Positions 1-7,742 of a stretch of 64,000 bases of DNA are shown piece by piece. The stretch covers positions 2,728,001 to 2,792,000 of the forward strand of contig AP018281.1 in the NCBI GenBank assembly GCA_002368355.1, written 5' to 3'. The notes beneath the pieces were generated by a model, which was not told the origin of the DNA, did no database searches, and saw only the letters and a list, made by a program, of their open reading frames with translations. The translations under genes and the position numbers were made by a program. This DNA is from Chondrocystis sp. NIES-4102. Lineage in GTDB: Bacteria; Cyanobacteriota; Cyanobacteriia; Cyanobacteriales; Xenococcaceae. How positions within the stretch are numbered: the stretch's first letter is position 1; every line of letters begins with the position of its first letter.

Positions 1-231
1 AGCGTTACTTTTGCTTGGGAATTTATGTTTACTAAATCTCAATATAATACTTCAGACATTGCCTCTCAAGGAGAGTTGTTAAATCGGGTATCACGGTTAA
101 TTGAAATAGGAGTGATTAAAACCACCTTTAAAGAAAATTTAGGAATTCTTAATCCAGCTAATATGGCGATCGCTCACAGTAAATTGGCATCGGGTAAAAC
201 TATAGGTAAACTGGTGTTGATGGGAATGTAG
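1..231 (+). CDS. Zinc-type alcohol dehydrogenase-like protein, C-terminal part
   Basis: The reading frame is open from the first base (SVTFAWEFMFT...) and stops at 231, so this is the 3' end of a gene that starts outside the window. The visible 77 residues match the C-terminus of medium-chain, zinc-type alcohol dehydrogenase-like oxidoreductases: a WEFMF segment, a helix ending LIEIGVIKTT, then NPANMAIAHSKLASGKTIGKLVL, the usual closing strand-helix-strand that covers the NAD(P) domain. The catalytic domain is not visible, so substrate and cofactor cannot be judged. The ATG at 25 is internal and not a true start. Confidence 0.7.
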   Translation, partial: SVTFAWEFMFTKSQYNTSDIASQGELLNRVSRLIEIGVIKTTFKENLGILNPANMAIAHSKLASGKTIGKLVLMGM

Positions 232-547
232 ATTTATTTTTAGAACACTTGTATTACAATAAGAGCTATTTAGAATACTTAGTTAAAAGTTTATTAATTT
301 ATACCTCTACAATTTCACTAATTAAATATTGTTAAGTTGAGTCTTGTTTGATATGATGATAAAATGCTCAACTCTTTACTACGACGGATATTGAGCCAAC
401 GATATTTAGCAATTTTGATCAATAAAATTCTTGAATTATAGTTACGTTAATTAACCAAACCAAGTTTTTCGGTTACTTTACTATTAGTATTTATACTGAT
501 GACAAATTGGTAAGTCATGAATATCTAGTTTTGGTACGTAACACACT
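232..547. other. Intergenic, nothing recognised
   Basis: AT-rich spacer between the dehydrogenase end and a small ORF. It contains only a 25-codon open frame at 364-441 without a visible ribosome binding site. I see no RNA gene, repeat or clear terminator. Confidence 0.5.
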
Positions 548-715
548 ATGAACTTTTACACTCTCACAATCAACGCCAAAAAAACTAAAAACAGATTATT
601 AGGTAAAATCAAAAACAATAAACAAAATTTAAATTACCTCAAAGATTTAGAATCTTGGGGCAGTGTGGAGATTATCGAATCGGGGGATAACTATATTAAA
701 TACACCTTAATCTGA
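548..715 (+). CDS. Small hypothetical protein (55 aa)
   Basis: ATG at 548, stop TGA at 713-715. The product is basic in its first half (NAKKTKNRLLGKIKNNKQN) and ends in an acidic then beta-like stretch (WGSVEIIESGDNYIKYTLI). The mixed but structured composition looks more like a real small protein than a random frame. No family is recognised. No convincing Shine-Dalgarno is seen. It lies between a plus-strand dehydrogenase and a minus-strand phosphoesterase, so it may be a single-gene unit. Confidence 0.4.
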   Translation: MNFYTLTINAKKTKNRLLGKIKNNKQNLNYLKDLESWGSVEIIESGDNYIKYTLI

Positions 716-800
716 TTATTACCAGATTGAATACATCTAGTGTTGTAATTTTTTATACGGTTGCTTCTAATATTTGAGGCAACTATTTTTTTAGTTAAAA

Positions 801-1622
801 TTAACGAGATTCGAGAGTAATTACGGTTATTTCTGGAGGACAATTAAAACGACCAGGAAAATAACTACCTAAACCACGATTAATATAGAGTTGGTTTGTC
901 CCTACTTGATGCCAACCTTCAGACCAATTCCAATTTCTAGCAATTTTGGCAATATTATTCAGGTAGGGGTAGCGATCGCGTAATTGTTGCGGTAAAAAGT
1001 TACTAATTTTTGGTAAGAGGGAAATCACCGCGCCGTAATGAGGAATAACTACTTGTCCGCCGTGGGTGTGTCCAGAAAGCTGTAAATCGACCCGATATTG
1101 TTTGAGGATATTAGCGGTATTTGGGTTATGGGAGAGGACAATACGAGGAATATGGTAAGGCACAGAGGCTAAAACTTCAGCAGGTCTAAATTGACGAGAA
1201 GATATATCGGGTAAACCTACGAGGGCTAAACTGTCTCCTAGAGGATAAACTACTTCATTCCAAAGTATTTTGAGTTTAATTTTGCCTAATTCCTCAATAA
1301 TTTTGTCTTTAGCAGTTGCTGGAATTATATCGTGATTACCTAAACAACCGTAAACTCCGTATTTACTCTTGAGGTTTTGAAGATGTGTTGCTAATTGCTC
1401 GATGGGAGTTGGATCATCGGTCACGAAATCCCCTGTAATTACTATTAAATCTGGATTAACTTGATTAACTTTGGCGATCGCTTTTTGTAATATTGTTGTT
1501 GATAAATGGATGCGATCATAATGTAGATCTGATAGCTGTACTATAGTTGTACCAGATAATTGAGGAGATAAATTTTTAATGGCGATCGCAACTTTTTCTA
1601 TCTTAATGGATTCACTGATCAT
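801..1622 (-). CDS. Metallophosphoesterase (YkuE/YaeI type)
   Basis: A 273-residue calcineurin-like phosphoesterase. All metal-binding motifs are present in order: D32-L-H34 in SDLHYD, GD at 64-65 (ITGDFV), GNHD at 95-98, H165 in LSHNP, and GHTHGGQ at 184-190. These coordinate a two-metal centre for hydrolysis of phosphomono- or diesters. In the YkuE/YaeI group the substrate is generally an exposed phosphoester such as a lipid phosphate, but no signal peptide or strong membrane segment is visible here, so the substrate is open. It diverges from the LapA-like gene at 1722, leaving about 100 bases that must hold both promoters. Confidence 0.85.
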   Translation of the reverse strand: MISESIKIEKVAIAIKNLSPQLSGTTIVQLSDLHYDRIHLSTTILQKAIAKVNQVNPDLIVITGDFVTDDPTPIEQLATHLQNLKSKYGVYGCLGNHDIIPATAKDKIIEELGKIKLKILWNEVVYPLGDSLALVGLPDISSRQFRPAEVLASVPYHIPRIVLSHNPNTANILKQYRVDLQLSGHTHGGQVVIPHYGAVISLLPKISNFLPQQLRDRYPYLNNIAKIARNWNWSEGWHQVGTNQLYINRGLGSYFPGRFNCPPEITVITLESR

Positions 1623-1721
1623 TATTTATCAAACAGTTTGTTACACACAGTAAAATGACAACATAATTAGTTTTATGGATTAATATTTGCTGTTCTATTG
1701 TTATCTTACTAAGTAAAAGTT

Positions 1722-2315
1722 ATGAGTCGCCTAAAATTATTATTGTTGTTACTGATCATTGCTGCTTTAGCTATTGTTTTCGTGCAAAATCAAGCACCTA
1801 TTACTCTCAAATTTCTTTGCCCTGATCCAACTGCCACCTCATGCTTGTATAAGACTCCTCAATTACCCTTAGCAGTTTGGCTGGGTATTTTTACTTTAGC
1901 AGGAATGCTAACCAATTTATTAAGTAGCTTATTTAGTAGCTATGGAAATTCAGCTAAACAAAAATATAGTCCCGCAGCTAGACAACAATATATCGAAAAT
2001 GATCCCTATGCTCAGAATTGGATTGATGAAGCTCGGCAAACTAGTACATATTCGACTCGCTCAACTTCTAATCAAACTATAGGAATTACAGATAAATATG
2101 AGCAAGCAACTAGTTATGAAAGACCACAGCAACCACAAAATATTGAAAGATCAGGGTCTAACTATTCCTATAAGTATCGTGCAGCAACTGAAAGAAGCTC
2201 TAACCCAGATATAAAACCTTCTGCGGATATTCAAGATACACCTCCTACTCCACCCAAAGAATTTGTCAGAGAATCAAAAATCGACCTTGATAAAGATGAA
2301 GAAGATTGGATTTAA
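1722..2315 (+). CDS. LapA-domain (DUF1049-like) membrane protein
   Basis: 197 residues. Residues 4-22 form a hydrophobic helix followed by FVQNQAPITLKFL, the signature of LapA/DUF1049 proteins, and residues 50-72 (LAVWLGIFTLAGMLTNLLSSLF) form a second membrane helix. In LapA proteins these two helices make a hairpin in the inner membrane. The C-terminal 120 residues are polar, low in complexity and rich in Ser, Thr, Gln and Tyr, ending in an acidic patch (DLDKDEEDWI), and are probably a disordered cytoplasmic tail. Function in cyanobacteria is unknown. Its last codons overlap the convergent small gene on the minus strand by four bases. Confidence 0.75.
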   Translation: MSRLKLLLLLLIIAALAIVFVQNQAPITLKFLCPDPTATSCLYKTPQLPLAVWLGIFTLAGMLTNLLSSLFSSYGNSAKQKYSPAARQQYIENDPYAQNWIDEARQTSTYSTRSTSNQTIGITDKYEQATSYERPQQPQNIERSGSNYSYKYRAATERSSNPDIKPSADIQDTPPTPPKEFVRESKIDLDKDEEDWI

Positions 2316-2524
2316 GGGCAGTTTTTAGTAGTAGATAATAGCTCTCTTGATTCTTGTCTAACTATACCAATCATTGCTGCTTGTTGTAGATCAATAAATG
2401 CTTCTAAATCTTCTAATTCGTATTTATTTCTGAGCATCAAGCGGAGTTTTTCTTCTGCTTCTAAAGTCAAATAGCCTGTATTCAAAGCCTGTTTTACTAT
2501 TTCTCTAATTAACTGCATAATCAA
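2312..2524 (-). CDS. Small conserved-looking hypothetical protein (70 aa)
   Basis: Seventy residues, strongly helical and charged (LTLEAEEKLRLMLRNKYELEDLEAFIDLQQA). It resembles short cyanobacterial proteins that are annotated only as hypothetical. No membrane segment or metal motif. Its 3' end overlaps the end of the LapA-like gene by four bases, tail to tail, which fits a compact convergent pair. Role unknown. Confidence 0.6.
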   Translation of the reverse strand: MIMQLIREIVKQALNTGYLTLEAEEKLRLMLRNKYELEDLEAFIDLQQAAMIGIVRQESRELLSTTKNCP

Positions 2525-3065
2525 ATTTAAGCTAAAGGTAATGCCAACATTATTATTGTTTAGTTTTTAAAGTTTTTCTATATTTAATTAATGACTGTAT
2601 TTTCAAAGATATTTATCCATCAATCATCAAATTCTAATTAAGGGATAGTGTTTTTTCTGTAATCTCGATCACCTTAAAGTGAATTCCTAAATGGTCAAGA
2701 TAATAAATTAATAAAGCTATTAAAAAGATTAAATATAAATACCAAAGCAAGAGTTACTTATTCTTATTGTTAGGTATTTATCGTAGCTGAGTCTGGCAAT
2801 CAAATAGTATCATCTAGCGATGCTTACTTAGATCTATTAATTACATAGATAAAAAGTCTTGCCAGTAAATACATTAAAGTATGTAAAAATACTATACCAC
2901 CTAATTGTGGTCAGATTTTATCGGCAATTTAGCTGATTATTAATTATCAATTGCCTAAAAGAGCAAAGTTAGTTTATTTAAAAGCCTGAAAACACCTAAA
3001 CTATAGACGGCTTTGGAGCAAAACCCAGAAATAAAATAAGTAAATTCAAATAAATAATAATCATA
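2525..3065. other. Long intergenic region upstream of aroK
   Basis: About 540 AT-rich bases. I see no ORF, tRNA or strong hairpin. A GTA-N8-TAC arrangement at 2879-2892 resembles an NtcA box, but no well-placed -10 follows, and such matches are frequent by chance in AT-rich DNA. The region probably carries the aroK-argB promoter. Confidence 0.4.
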
Positions 3066-3587
3066 ATGAATAATTTATTACAAGGTTTAAACATCTATTT
3101 AATCGGTATGATGGGTTCAGGCAAAACAACGATCGCCCAAGCTTTAGCCCAAGAACTTAAATATCGATTTTTAGATACAGATCAAATTATAGAAGCGATC
3201 GCACGTAAACCAATTACCCAAATTTTTCAGACTGAGGGAGAGGCTTATTTTCGCCAATTAGAAACTAAAGTCCTAGCAGAATTATCTGTTTACACTCGTT
3301 CAGTAATTGCTACTGGAGGTGGTATTATTCAACAACAAATTAATTGGAGTTATTTAAGACACGGTTTGATTATCTGGCTCGACGTAGACTTAGCAATATT
3401 AAAAAAAAGATTAGCTCAAGATGAAACAAGACCATTGGCTGACAAACTAGAATCATTATTGGCAAAACGTCGCCCTTTATATGAGCAAGCTGATCTTCAC
3501 CTGACTATTACCGAAGAAAAAACCCCTGAAGAAGTATCAGCCCAGATTATTAAAATGATTCCTTCAGCCCTGAAATCTCAAGTTTAA
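3066..3587 (+). CDS. aroK: Shikimate kinase
   Basis: 173 residues, normal length for AroK. The P-loop GMMGSGKTT lies at residues 14-22, the shikimate-binding Asp in FLDTDQIIE around residue 38, and the Gly-rich ATGGGII near residue 82. A lid region with DETRPL follows. It phosphorylates shikimate at O3 in chorismate synthesis, in the cytoplasm. The gene is followed after 24 bases by argB on the same strand, so the two are probably co-transcribed. Confidence 0.93.
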   Translation: MNNLLQGLNIYLIGMMGSGKTTIAQALAQELKYRFLDTDQIIEAIARKPITQIFQTEGEAYFRQLETKVLAELSVYTRSVIATGGGIIQQQINWSYLRHGLIIWLDVDLAILKKRLAQDETRPLADKLESLLAKRRPLYEQADLHLTITEEKTPEEVSAQIIKMIPSALKSQV

Positions 3588-3611
3588 CAACTGATTAGCG
3601 ATCCAGATAAT

Positions 3612-4505
3612 ATGATTAACGACAGCGAATATTTCCAAGAAGCAGCAGCAACCCGTGTACGGATTTTAAGTGAGGCTTTACCTTACATTCAAAAATTTAC
3701 CAACCGTACCATCGTCATTAAATATGGTGGTGCAGCTATGAAAGAAGATTTTCTCAAAGCTAAGGTAATTAGAGATATAGTCTTTCTTTCCTGTATAGGT
3801 GTACGTCCTGTAGTTATACATGGCGGTGGCCCTGAAATCAATAGTTGGTTACAAAAACTGAGTATTGAACCGATCTTTCGTGATGGTTTGCGTGTGACTG
3901 ACGCAGCTACGATGGATGTGGTGGAAATGGTCTTAACAGGTAGAGTTAATAAGGAGTTGGTATCTTTAATTAACCGTGCAGGAGCTTTAGCAGTAGGTTT
4001 ATGTGGTAAAGATGGTAATCTCTTTGAAGCCCGTCCTGTAGGTAAAGAAGGGGTGGGATTTGTGGGTGAAGTGACTAGTGTTAATACTGGTTTGATTGAA
4101 TCTTTAGTTAATAATGGTTATGTACCTGTGATTTCTAGTGTGGGCGCGGATGAGAATGGACAGGCTTATAATATTAATGCAGACACTGTAGCAGGCGAAA
4201 TTGCAGCAGCACTACAGGCAGAAAAACTAATATTATTAACCGATACTTCTGGGATTTTATACGATTATCATGATCCAGCCACTCTAATTAAAAAGTTGGA
4301 TATTCAAAAGGCGAGAAATTTAATTGAGCAAGGTATTGTTTCTGGGGGGATGATTCCCAAGGTTGAATGTTGTGTGCGATCGCTAGCTCAGGGAGTTCGT
4401 GCAGCCCATATTTTAGATGGTCGTTTGCCCCATTCCCTTTTATTGGAGATTTTAACCGATGAAGGTATAGGTTCAATGATCGTTGCTTCGGAATTTATGC
4501 AATAA
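3612..4505 (+). CDS. argB: Acetylglutamate kinase
   Basis: 297 residues, full length. Typical amino-acid kinase fold motifs: KYGGAAM near residue 38 (phosphate binding), HGGGPEI, the RVNKELV segment, NINADT and a C-terminal GGMIPK. It catalyses phosphorylation of N-acetyl-L-glutamate, the controlled step of arginine synthesis. In cyanobacteria this enzyme is the target of the PII signal protein; the N-terminal helix (residues 9-30) and C-terminal region needed for arginine-sensitive hexamers are present. It lies 24 bases behind aroK and converges on the DUF155 gene. Confidence 0.95.
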   Translation: MINDSEYFQEAAATRVRILSEALPYIQKFTNRTIVIKYGGAAMKEDFLKAKVIRDIVFLSCIGVRPVVIHGGGPEINSWLQKLSIEPIFRDGLRVTDAATMDVVEMVLTGRVNKELVSLINRAGALAVGLCGKDGNLFEARPVGKEGVGFVGEVTSVNTGLIESLVNNGYVPVISSVGADENGQAYNINADTVAGEIAAALQAEKLILLTDTSGILYDYHDPATLIKKLDIQKARNLIEQGIVSGGMIPKVECCVRSLAQGVRAAHILDGRLPHSLLLEILTDEGIGSMIVASEFMQ

Positions 4506-4514
4506 ATATAGGGA

Positions 4515-5333
4515 TCAATTTCCACCCAAAAAGAACAATTCGTAAATATTGAGTAGGATTTCCACAATAATTAAAATCACAATGTACCATTCAACTCTAA
4601 CCGCACTTTGATGTTGCATCAGATCTAATACTGTTTGGGCGGTACGAGAAATAAGTTCTAGCTTTCTTTCTAAGGCGCGGTGACGTTCACGAATTTCGTA
4701 TTCATCCTCTAGACGTAAATAAAGACGTTCTAAATTTGGCCAGTCCCATAGTTGTTCTGGTTTATCCTCAATTTCCACCATCCCCACCATAGTTTGCTGA
4801 ATTATGATTGTGTCGCCAATGTGTTGTAATAGGTCCTCGCCTTGATGACGACCATTACCAAAGCGTTTAATACTAGCTGCGATCGGTTCAATCTTATCAA
4901 AACCCTGGGCGATCGCAGTTTCATAGTGACTTAAAATAACACTTTTAGCCAGAATATCCGCCACAATTTGTAAACGTTCGACGCTAAATGCTTTTAATTC
5001 AATATTGCCATTTTCAGTAATAGCTTCCTTACTATTAATATTAATTTCAATTCTGGCTTCTTCCGATTCAGGATTATTAAAAGCCTTAGTGATCCAGGGT
5101 TGTAAATTATTAATAAAGGCTGCTTCCTCTATCGGATTTACTCCAAACAAAACAATTGCACCATAGCGTTTTAAGATAGCACAGCCATTTTCGCCCGTGG
5201 CAATAGTTAAGGGAGATTCACTTAAACAACTTGTATTTTCTAAAGCTTTGAGATCTATTTTTTCACCAACAAATAATGCTCGTACATTAATCGTTTTTTC
5301 CCCAGCAAAATCAATAATTTCCATTGAAACCAT
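4515..5333 (-). CDS. DUF155/RMD1-family protein
   Basis: 272 residues. The body (GAIVLFGV near 57, then helical segments with LQIVADILAKSVILSHYE and the R-LEDEYEIRERHRALERKL stretch) matches DUF155 (RMD1/YagE) proteins. Residues 245-268 (WYIVILIIVEILLNIYELFF) form a C-terminal membrane anchor, so most of the protein should face the cytosol. The eukaryotic relatives (Rmd1, Rmd8) act at membranes and in mitochondrial translation; no function is established in bacteria. Two candidate ATGs lie four codons apart; I keep the upstream one. Confidence 0.75.
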   Translation of the reverse strand: MVSMEIIDFAGEKTINVRALFVGEKIDLKALENTSCLSESPLTIATGENGCAILKRYGAIVLFGVNPIEEAAFINNLQPWITKAFNNPESEEARIEININSKEAITENGNIELKAFSVERLQIVADILAKSVILSHYETAIAQGFDKIEPIAASIKRFGNGRHQGEDLLQHIGDTIIIQQTMVGMVEIEDKPEQLWDWPNLERLYLRLEDEYEIRERHRALERKLELISRTAQTVLDLMQHQSAVRVEWYIVILIIVEILLNIYELFFLGGN

Positions 5334-5363
5334 TAAATAAAATTAATTTACTAATCAGCGATG

Positions 5364-5588
5364 TTAATTTTCCGATGCTACCCTAAGTTCCATATCTTTA
5401 ATCAATTCATAGATTTGTTTTTGATGTTGATATGGACTCCACTGATATAACAATAATTCAATTGGACACCACAAGCTAACCCAACCAGCAATCAAAAATC
5501 CTTCACTGAGAAATCGACGTATCAATCCTGGAAAACTATATAATTCATCTTCATCAAATACACTTGATAGTAGTAGACACACTGCCAA
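5364..5588 (-). CDS. Short membrane protein, possibly a truncated gene
   Basis: The frame is open from just after a stop near 5620 but has no ATG; the first usable start is TTG at 5586-5588. Residues include a hydrophobic stretch, then FLIAGWVSLWCPIELLLYQW and a C-terminal amphipathic helix. This looks like the C-terminal end of larger cyanobacterial membrane proteins with an AGW-hydrophobic-W-P signature, so the gene may have lost its 5' part. It follows the DUF155 gene start by 30 bases on the same strand, so it could also be a genuine short first gene of that unit. Confidence 0.4.
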   Translation of the reverse strand: MAVCLLLSSVFDEDELYSFPGLIRRFLSEGFLIAGWVSLWCPIELLLYQWSPYQHQKQIYELIKDMELRVASEN

Positions 5589-5769
5589 AAATACTAAACA
5601 TCTGCTTAAAAATTTCTTGTCTATTTATAATTTGACAGCCAACTTCATTGGTGCTTAATAAATCTATTAAAAATCTTGTTGATATCTTCATATCATCAAT
5701 GGTAAAAAGCTTAAATAAGTACTTAAAATACTAGAATACATTGGTAATACAAGTGTACCAAAATATAAC

Positions 5770-5820
5770 ATGAGTGCGATCACTTTTATAGACTCTGGCG
5801 TAGCATCTTACGAAACTTTA
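5770..5820 (+). pseudogene. 5' fragment of DUF4347/RTX-repeat protein gene, cut by IS
   Basis: ATG at 5770 begins MSAITFIDSGVASYETL, the opening strand of a DUF4347 domain. After 17 codons the reading frame meets the IS200/IS605 element. If bases 5821-7742 are removed, the codon after TTA is CCA and the frame continues without a break into the large remainder at 7743-9713, giving a 673-residue protein. The fragment cannot be functional alone. Confidence 0.8.
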
Positions 5821-5884
5821 GCCAAACCACGAGAAGCCCAGCATTCTGGCGCAGCCGAATGTCTGGATGAATCGTGGGCTGGGT

Positions 5885-6295
5885 CTAGCTTGGCGTATTT
5901 TGATTCTCGATATAATTTTTTAATACAGATATTGTAACTCCACCACAAGAAGCTATAAAGTAAGACTCATTCCAAAATACTTTTTTCCAATAAATTTTGT
6001 TTATTTCTTCTGGAAATTCTTGTCTCAATCTCCTGCTGGTAACTGATTTAATATTGCCTATGAATTTGGGTAGTTCCATTTGTGGGTAGTACTGAAATAA
6101 CAAATGTATATGATTGTCTTCTCCATTGAACTCAATCACTTTGCAATCCCATTTTTCACACAATTCAGTTATCACGTCTCTCAATCTGCTAATCATTTCG
6201 CCAGTTAAAACCTTTTTTCTATACTTGGTTGTCAAAACTAAATGAGCTTTTAAATCAGATACAGACCTGGCACTAGAAACAAAATCATTCCTCAT
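5885..6295 (-). CDS. tnpA: IS200-type Y1 transposase TnpA
   Basis: 136 residues, usual size for a Y1 HUH transposase. The HUH motif is HIHLLF at residues 63-68. The catalytic tyrosine lies in the C-terminal helix (SVLKNYIENQ). The protein cuts and rejoins single-stranded transposon ends by recognising the subterminal hairpins. All key residues are present, so it should be active. It starts 46 bases from tnpB, in the opposite direction. The product is identical to that of the copy at 43657-44067. Confidence 0.93.
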   Translation of the reverse strand: MRNDFVSSARSVSDLKAHLVLTTKYRKKVLTGEMISRLRDVITELCEKWDCKVIEFNGEDNHIHLLFQYYPQMELPKFIGNIKSVTSRRLRQEFPEEINKIYWKKVFWNESYFIASCGGVTISVLKNYIENQNTPS

Positions 6296-6341
6296 TCTTC
6301 TTGTGCTACAATAACTGTATCCAATTATAACAACGCTGACT

Positions 6342-7727
6342 TTGATTTACAATTATCAGTACCGACTAAAGCCCACTACAGAACACAAGCTAGTACTCAA
6401 TGACTGGCTTCGGATTTGTCAGTATTGGTATAATCGACAGCTTGGCGAGCGGTTTGACTGGTGGGAACAAAATCGTAGCTACATTGATAGATGTCTTTTG
6501 GTATGTCATTTGCCTGAACTCAAGGACAAACCTGAGTTTTACGGACAGAAAAAGCAGTTACCCGTAATCAAACAAGATTTGGTTATTGTAGGCTGGAGTG
6601 GTGAATTGCTAGATTTTAACTCTGTGCCATCTCAAACACTACAAGAGGTGTGCAAAAGAGTCAAACTAGCTTTTGAGCGGTTCATTGCTGGTGATTCAAA
6701 AGGAAAGCGTAGTGGAAAACCAAGATATAAAAACACTGCTCGTTTTAGGTCAATAGTGTTTGACTCCTTCAAACTACATTCTTGTTCTGTTGGAGGCAAA
6801 TGGCTTTATTTATCATTACCTAAAATTGGCATAATCAATGTGCGCCATCATCGTCCACTGCCTAATGGTGCAGTATTAAAGCAAGCACAGATAATCAAAA
6901 AAAGTGACGGATGGTATATTAATCTACGGCTTCAAGATGATTCTGTACCTGACTTCAAATCAAATATTACTCCCAGTTGGAATAATTCCTTGGGGATGGA
7001 TGCAGTACTGCATGAAGATGATTATCTGGCTACCAGCGAAGGTGTTAAATTGCCTAGCCTTAAGTCTTTTCGCTCCTCACGAGACAAGCTAGCCAAGGTA
7101 TCAAAACGCAAATCTACCAAAAAGAAAGGTAGTAAATCAAGACGAAAACTAGCAAAACGGGAAGCAAAACTTCACTCCTCAATAGCTAGAGCTAGAAAAG
7201 ATCACGCTTACAATACTGCCCACGCGCTACTGAAAACGGGCAAAAAAGTTTTCTTTCATGAAAAGCTCAATCTTGTTGGGTTGAGTCGAAGGAATAAAGC
7301 AAAAACTGATACTAATGGTAAATTTTTACCTAATGGGCAGTCGGCGAAATCAGGATTAAATAAGTCTTGGGCTGATGCTGCTTTTGGTCAGTTTTTCAAC
7401 ATACTGAAGTTCAAAGCTGAAAAAGCTGGGGCTTTGGTAATACCTGTAAATCCACAATACACCTCAATGTTGTTGCCGTACAAAGATGAGTTTGTCTTTA
7501 CTGATTGCGGTATTCGGGAGTATTGGGATGAAGAATTAAACCTTTTGATTGATAGAGACGTTTCAGCCTCTATCAATGTCAAGAGAGTGGGGCTGGACTT
7601 GTTCCCCACTATAAAACGCTGTAAAGGGAATCCAGTAGTGATTGCATCTACTACTAATAGTACCTTAAAGGAAGTTCTCTCTACCCTCCGAGGTTTGGAG
7701 AAGCCAGCGTTATACTCGAAGAGTTAA
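6342..7727 (+). CDS. tnpB: TnpB RNA-guided endonuclease, unusual zinc-finger region
   Basis: 461 residues from a TTG start. RuvC-like acidic residues are visible: D220 in SLGMD, E307 in VFFHEKLNL, and D404/D406 in LLIDRDVSASIN. A basic Lys/Arg-rich helix spans 254-285. The segment between PQYTSM (372) and IDRD (404), which in most TnpB proteins carries two CxxC pairs, has only one cysteine (C389) here. TnpB cuts DNA next to the TAM using an RNA from the element's right end, which maintains the element. The 3' end of tnpB overlaps the right-end hairpin, so the guide RNA would be made from the same transcript. Confidence 0.9.
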   Translation: MIYNYQYRLKPTTEHKLVLNDWLRICQYWYNRQLGERFDWWEQNRSYIDRCLLVCHLPELKDKPEFYGQKKQLPVIKQDLVIVGWSGELLDFNSVPSQTLQEVCKRVKLAFERFIAGDSKGKRSGKPRYKNTARFRSIVFDSFKLHSCSVGGKWLYLSLPKIGIINVRHHRPLPNGAVLKQAQIIKKSDGWYINLRLQDDSVPDFKSNITPSWNNSLGMDAVLHEDDYLATSEGVKLPSLKSFRSSRDKLAKVSKRKSTKKKGSKSRRKLAKREAKLHSSIARARKDHAYNTAHALLKTGKKVFFHEKLNLVGLSRRNKAKTDTNGKFLPNGQSAKSGLNKSWADAAFGQFFNILKFKAEKAGALVIPVNPQYTSMLLPYKDEFVFTDCGIREYWDEELNLLIDRDVSASINVKRVGLDLFPTIKRCKGNPVVIASTTNSTLKEVLSTLRGLEKPALYSKS

Positions 7728-7742
7728 CGTCTGGAGAAGTCA

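Larger units (their letters stand above)
5821..7742 (+). mobile_element. IS200/IS605-family element, copy 1
   Basis: A 1922-bp element with divergent tnpA (minus) and tnpB (plus). A second copy lies at 43593-45514, offset 37,772 bases; the only difference I noticed is C at 6322 versus T at 44094. There is no target duplication or terminal inverted repeat, as expected for single-strand transposition. Both copies follow TTTA at their left end, the likely target and TnpB TAM. Subterminal hairpins are visible: an imperfect palindrome at about 5833-5882 (AGCCCA...TGGGCT arms with an inner GGC-GCA-GCC) and a right-end hairpin at 7704-7734 (CCAGCGTTA pairing with TAACGtCTGG). The right border at 7742 is set by the restored frames of both target genes. 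Confidence 0.93.

Noticed and set aside
2879-2892. GTA-N8-TAC resembling an NtcA site upstream of aroK
   Set aside because: No -10 element at the expected distance; the pattern is common by chance in AT-rich sequence.
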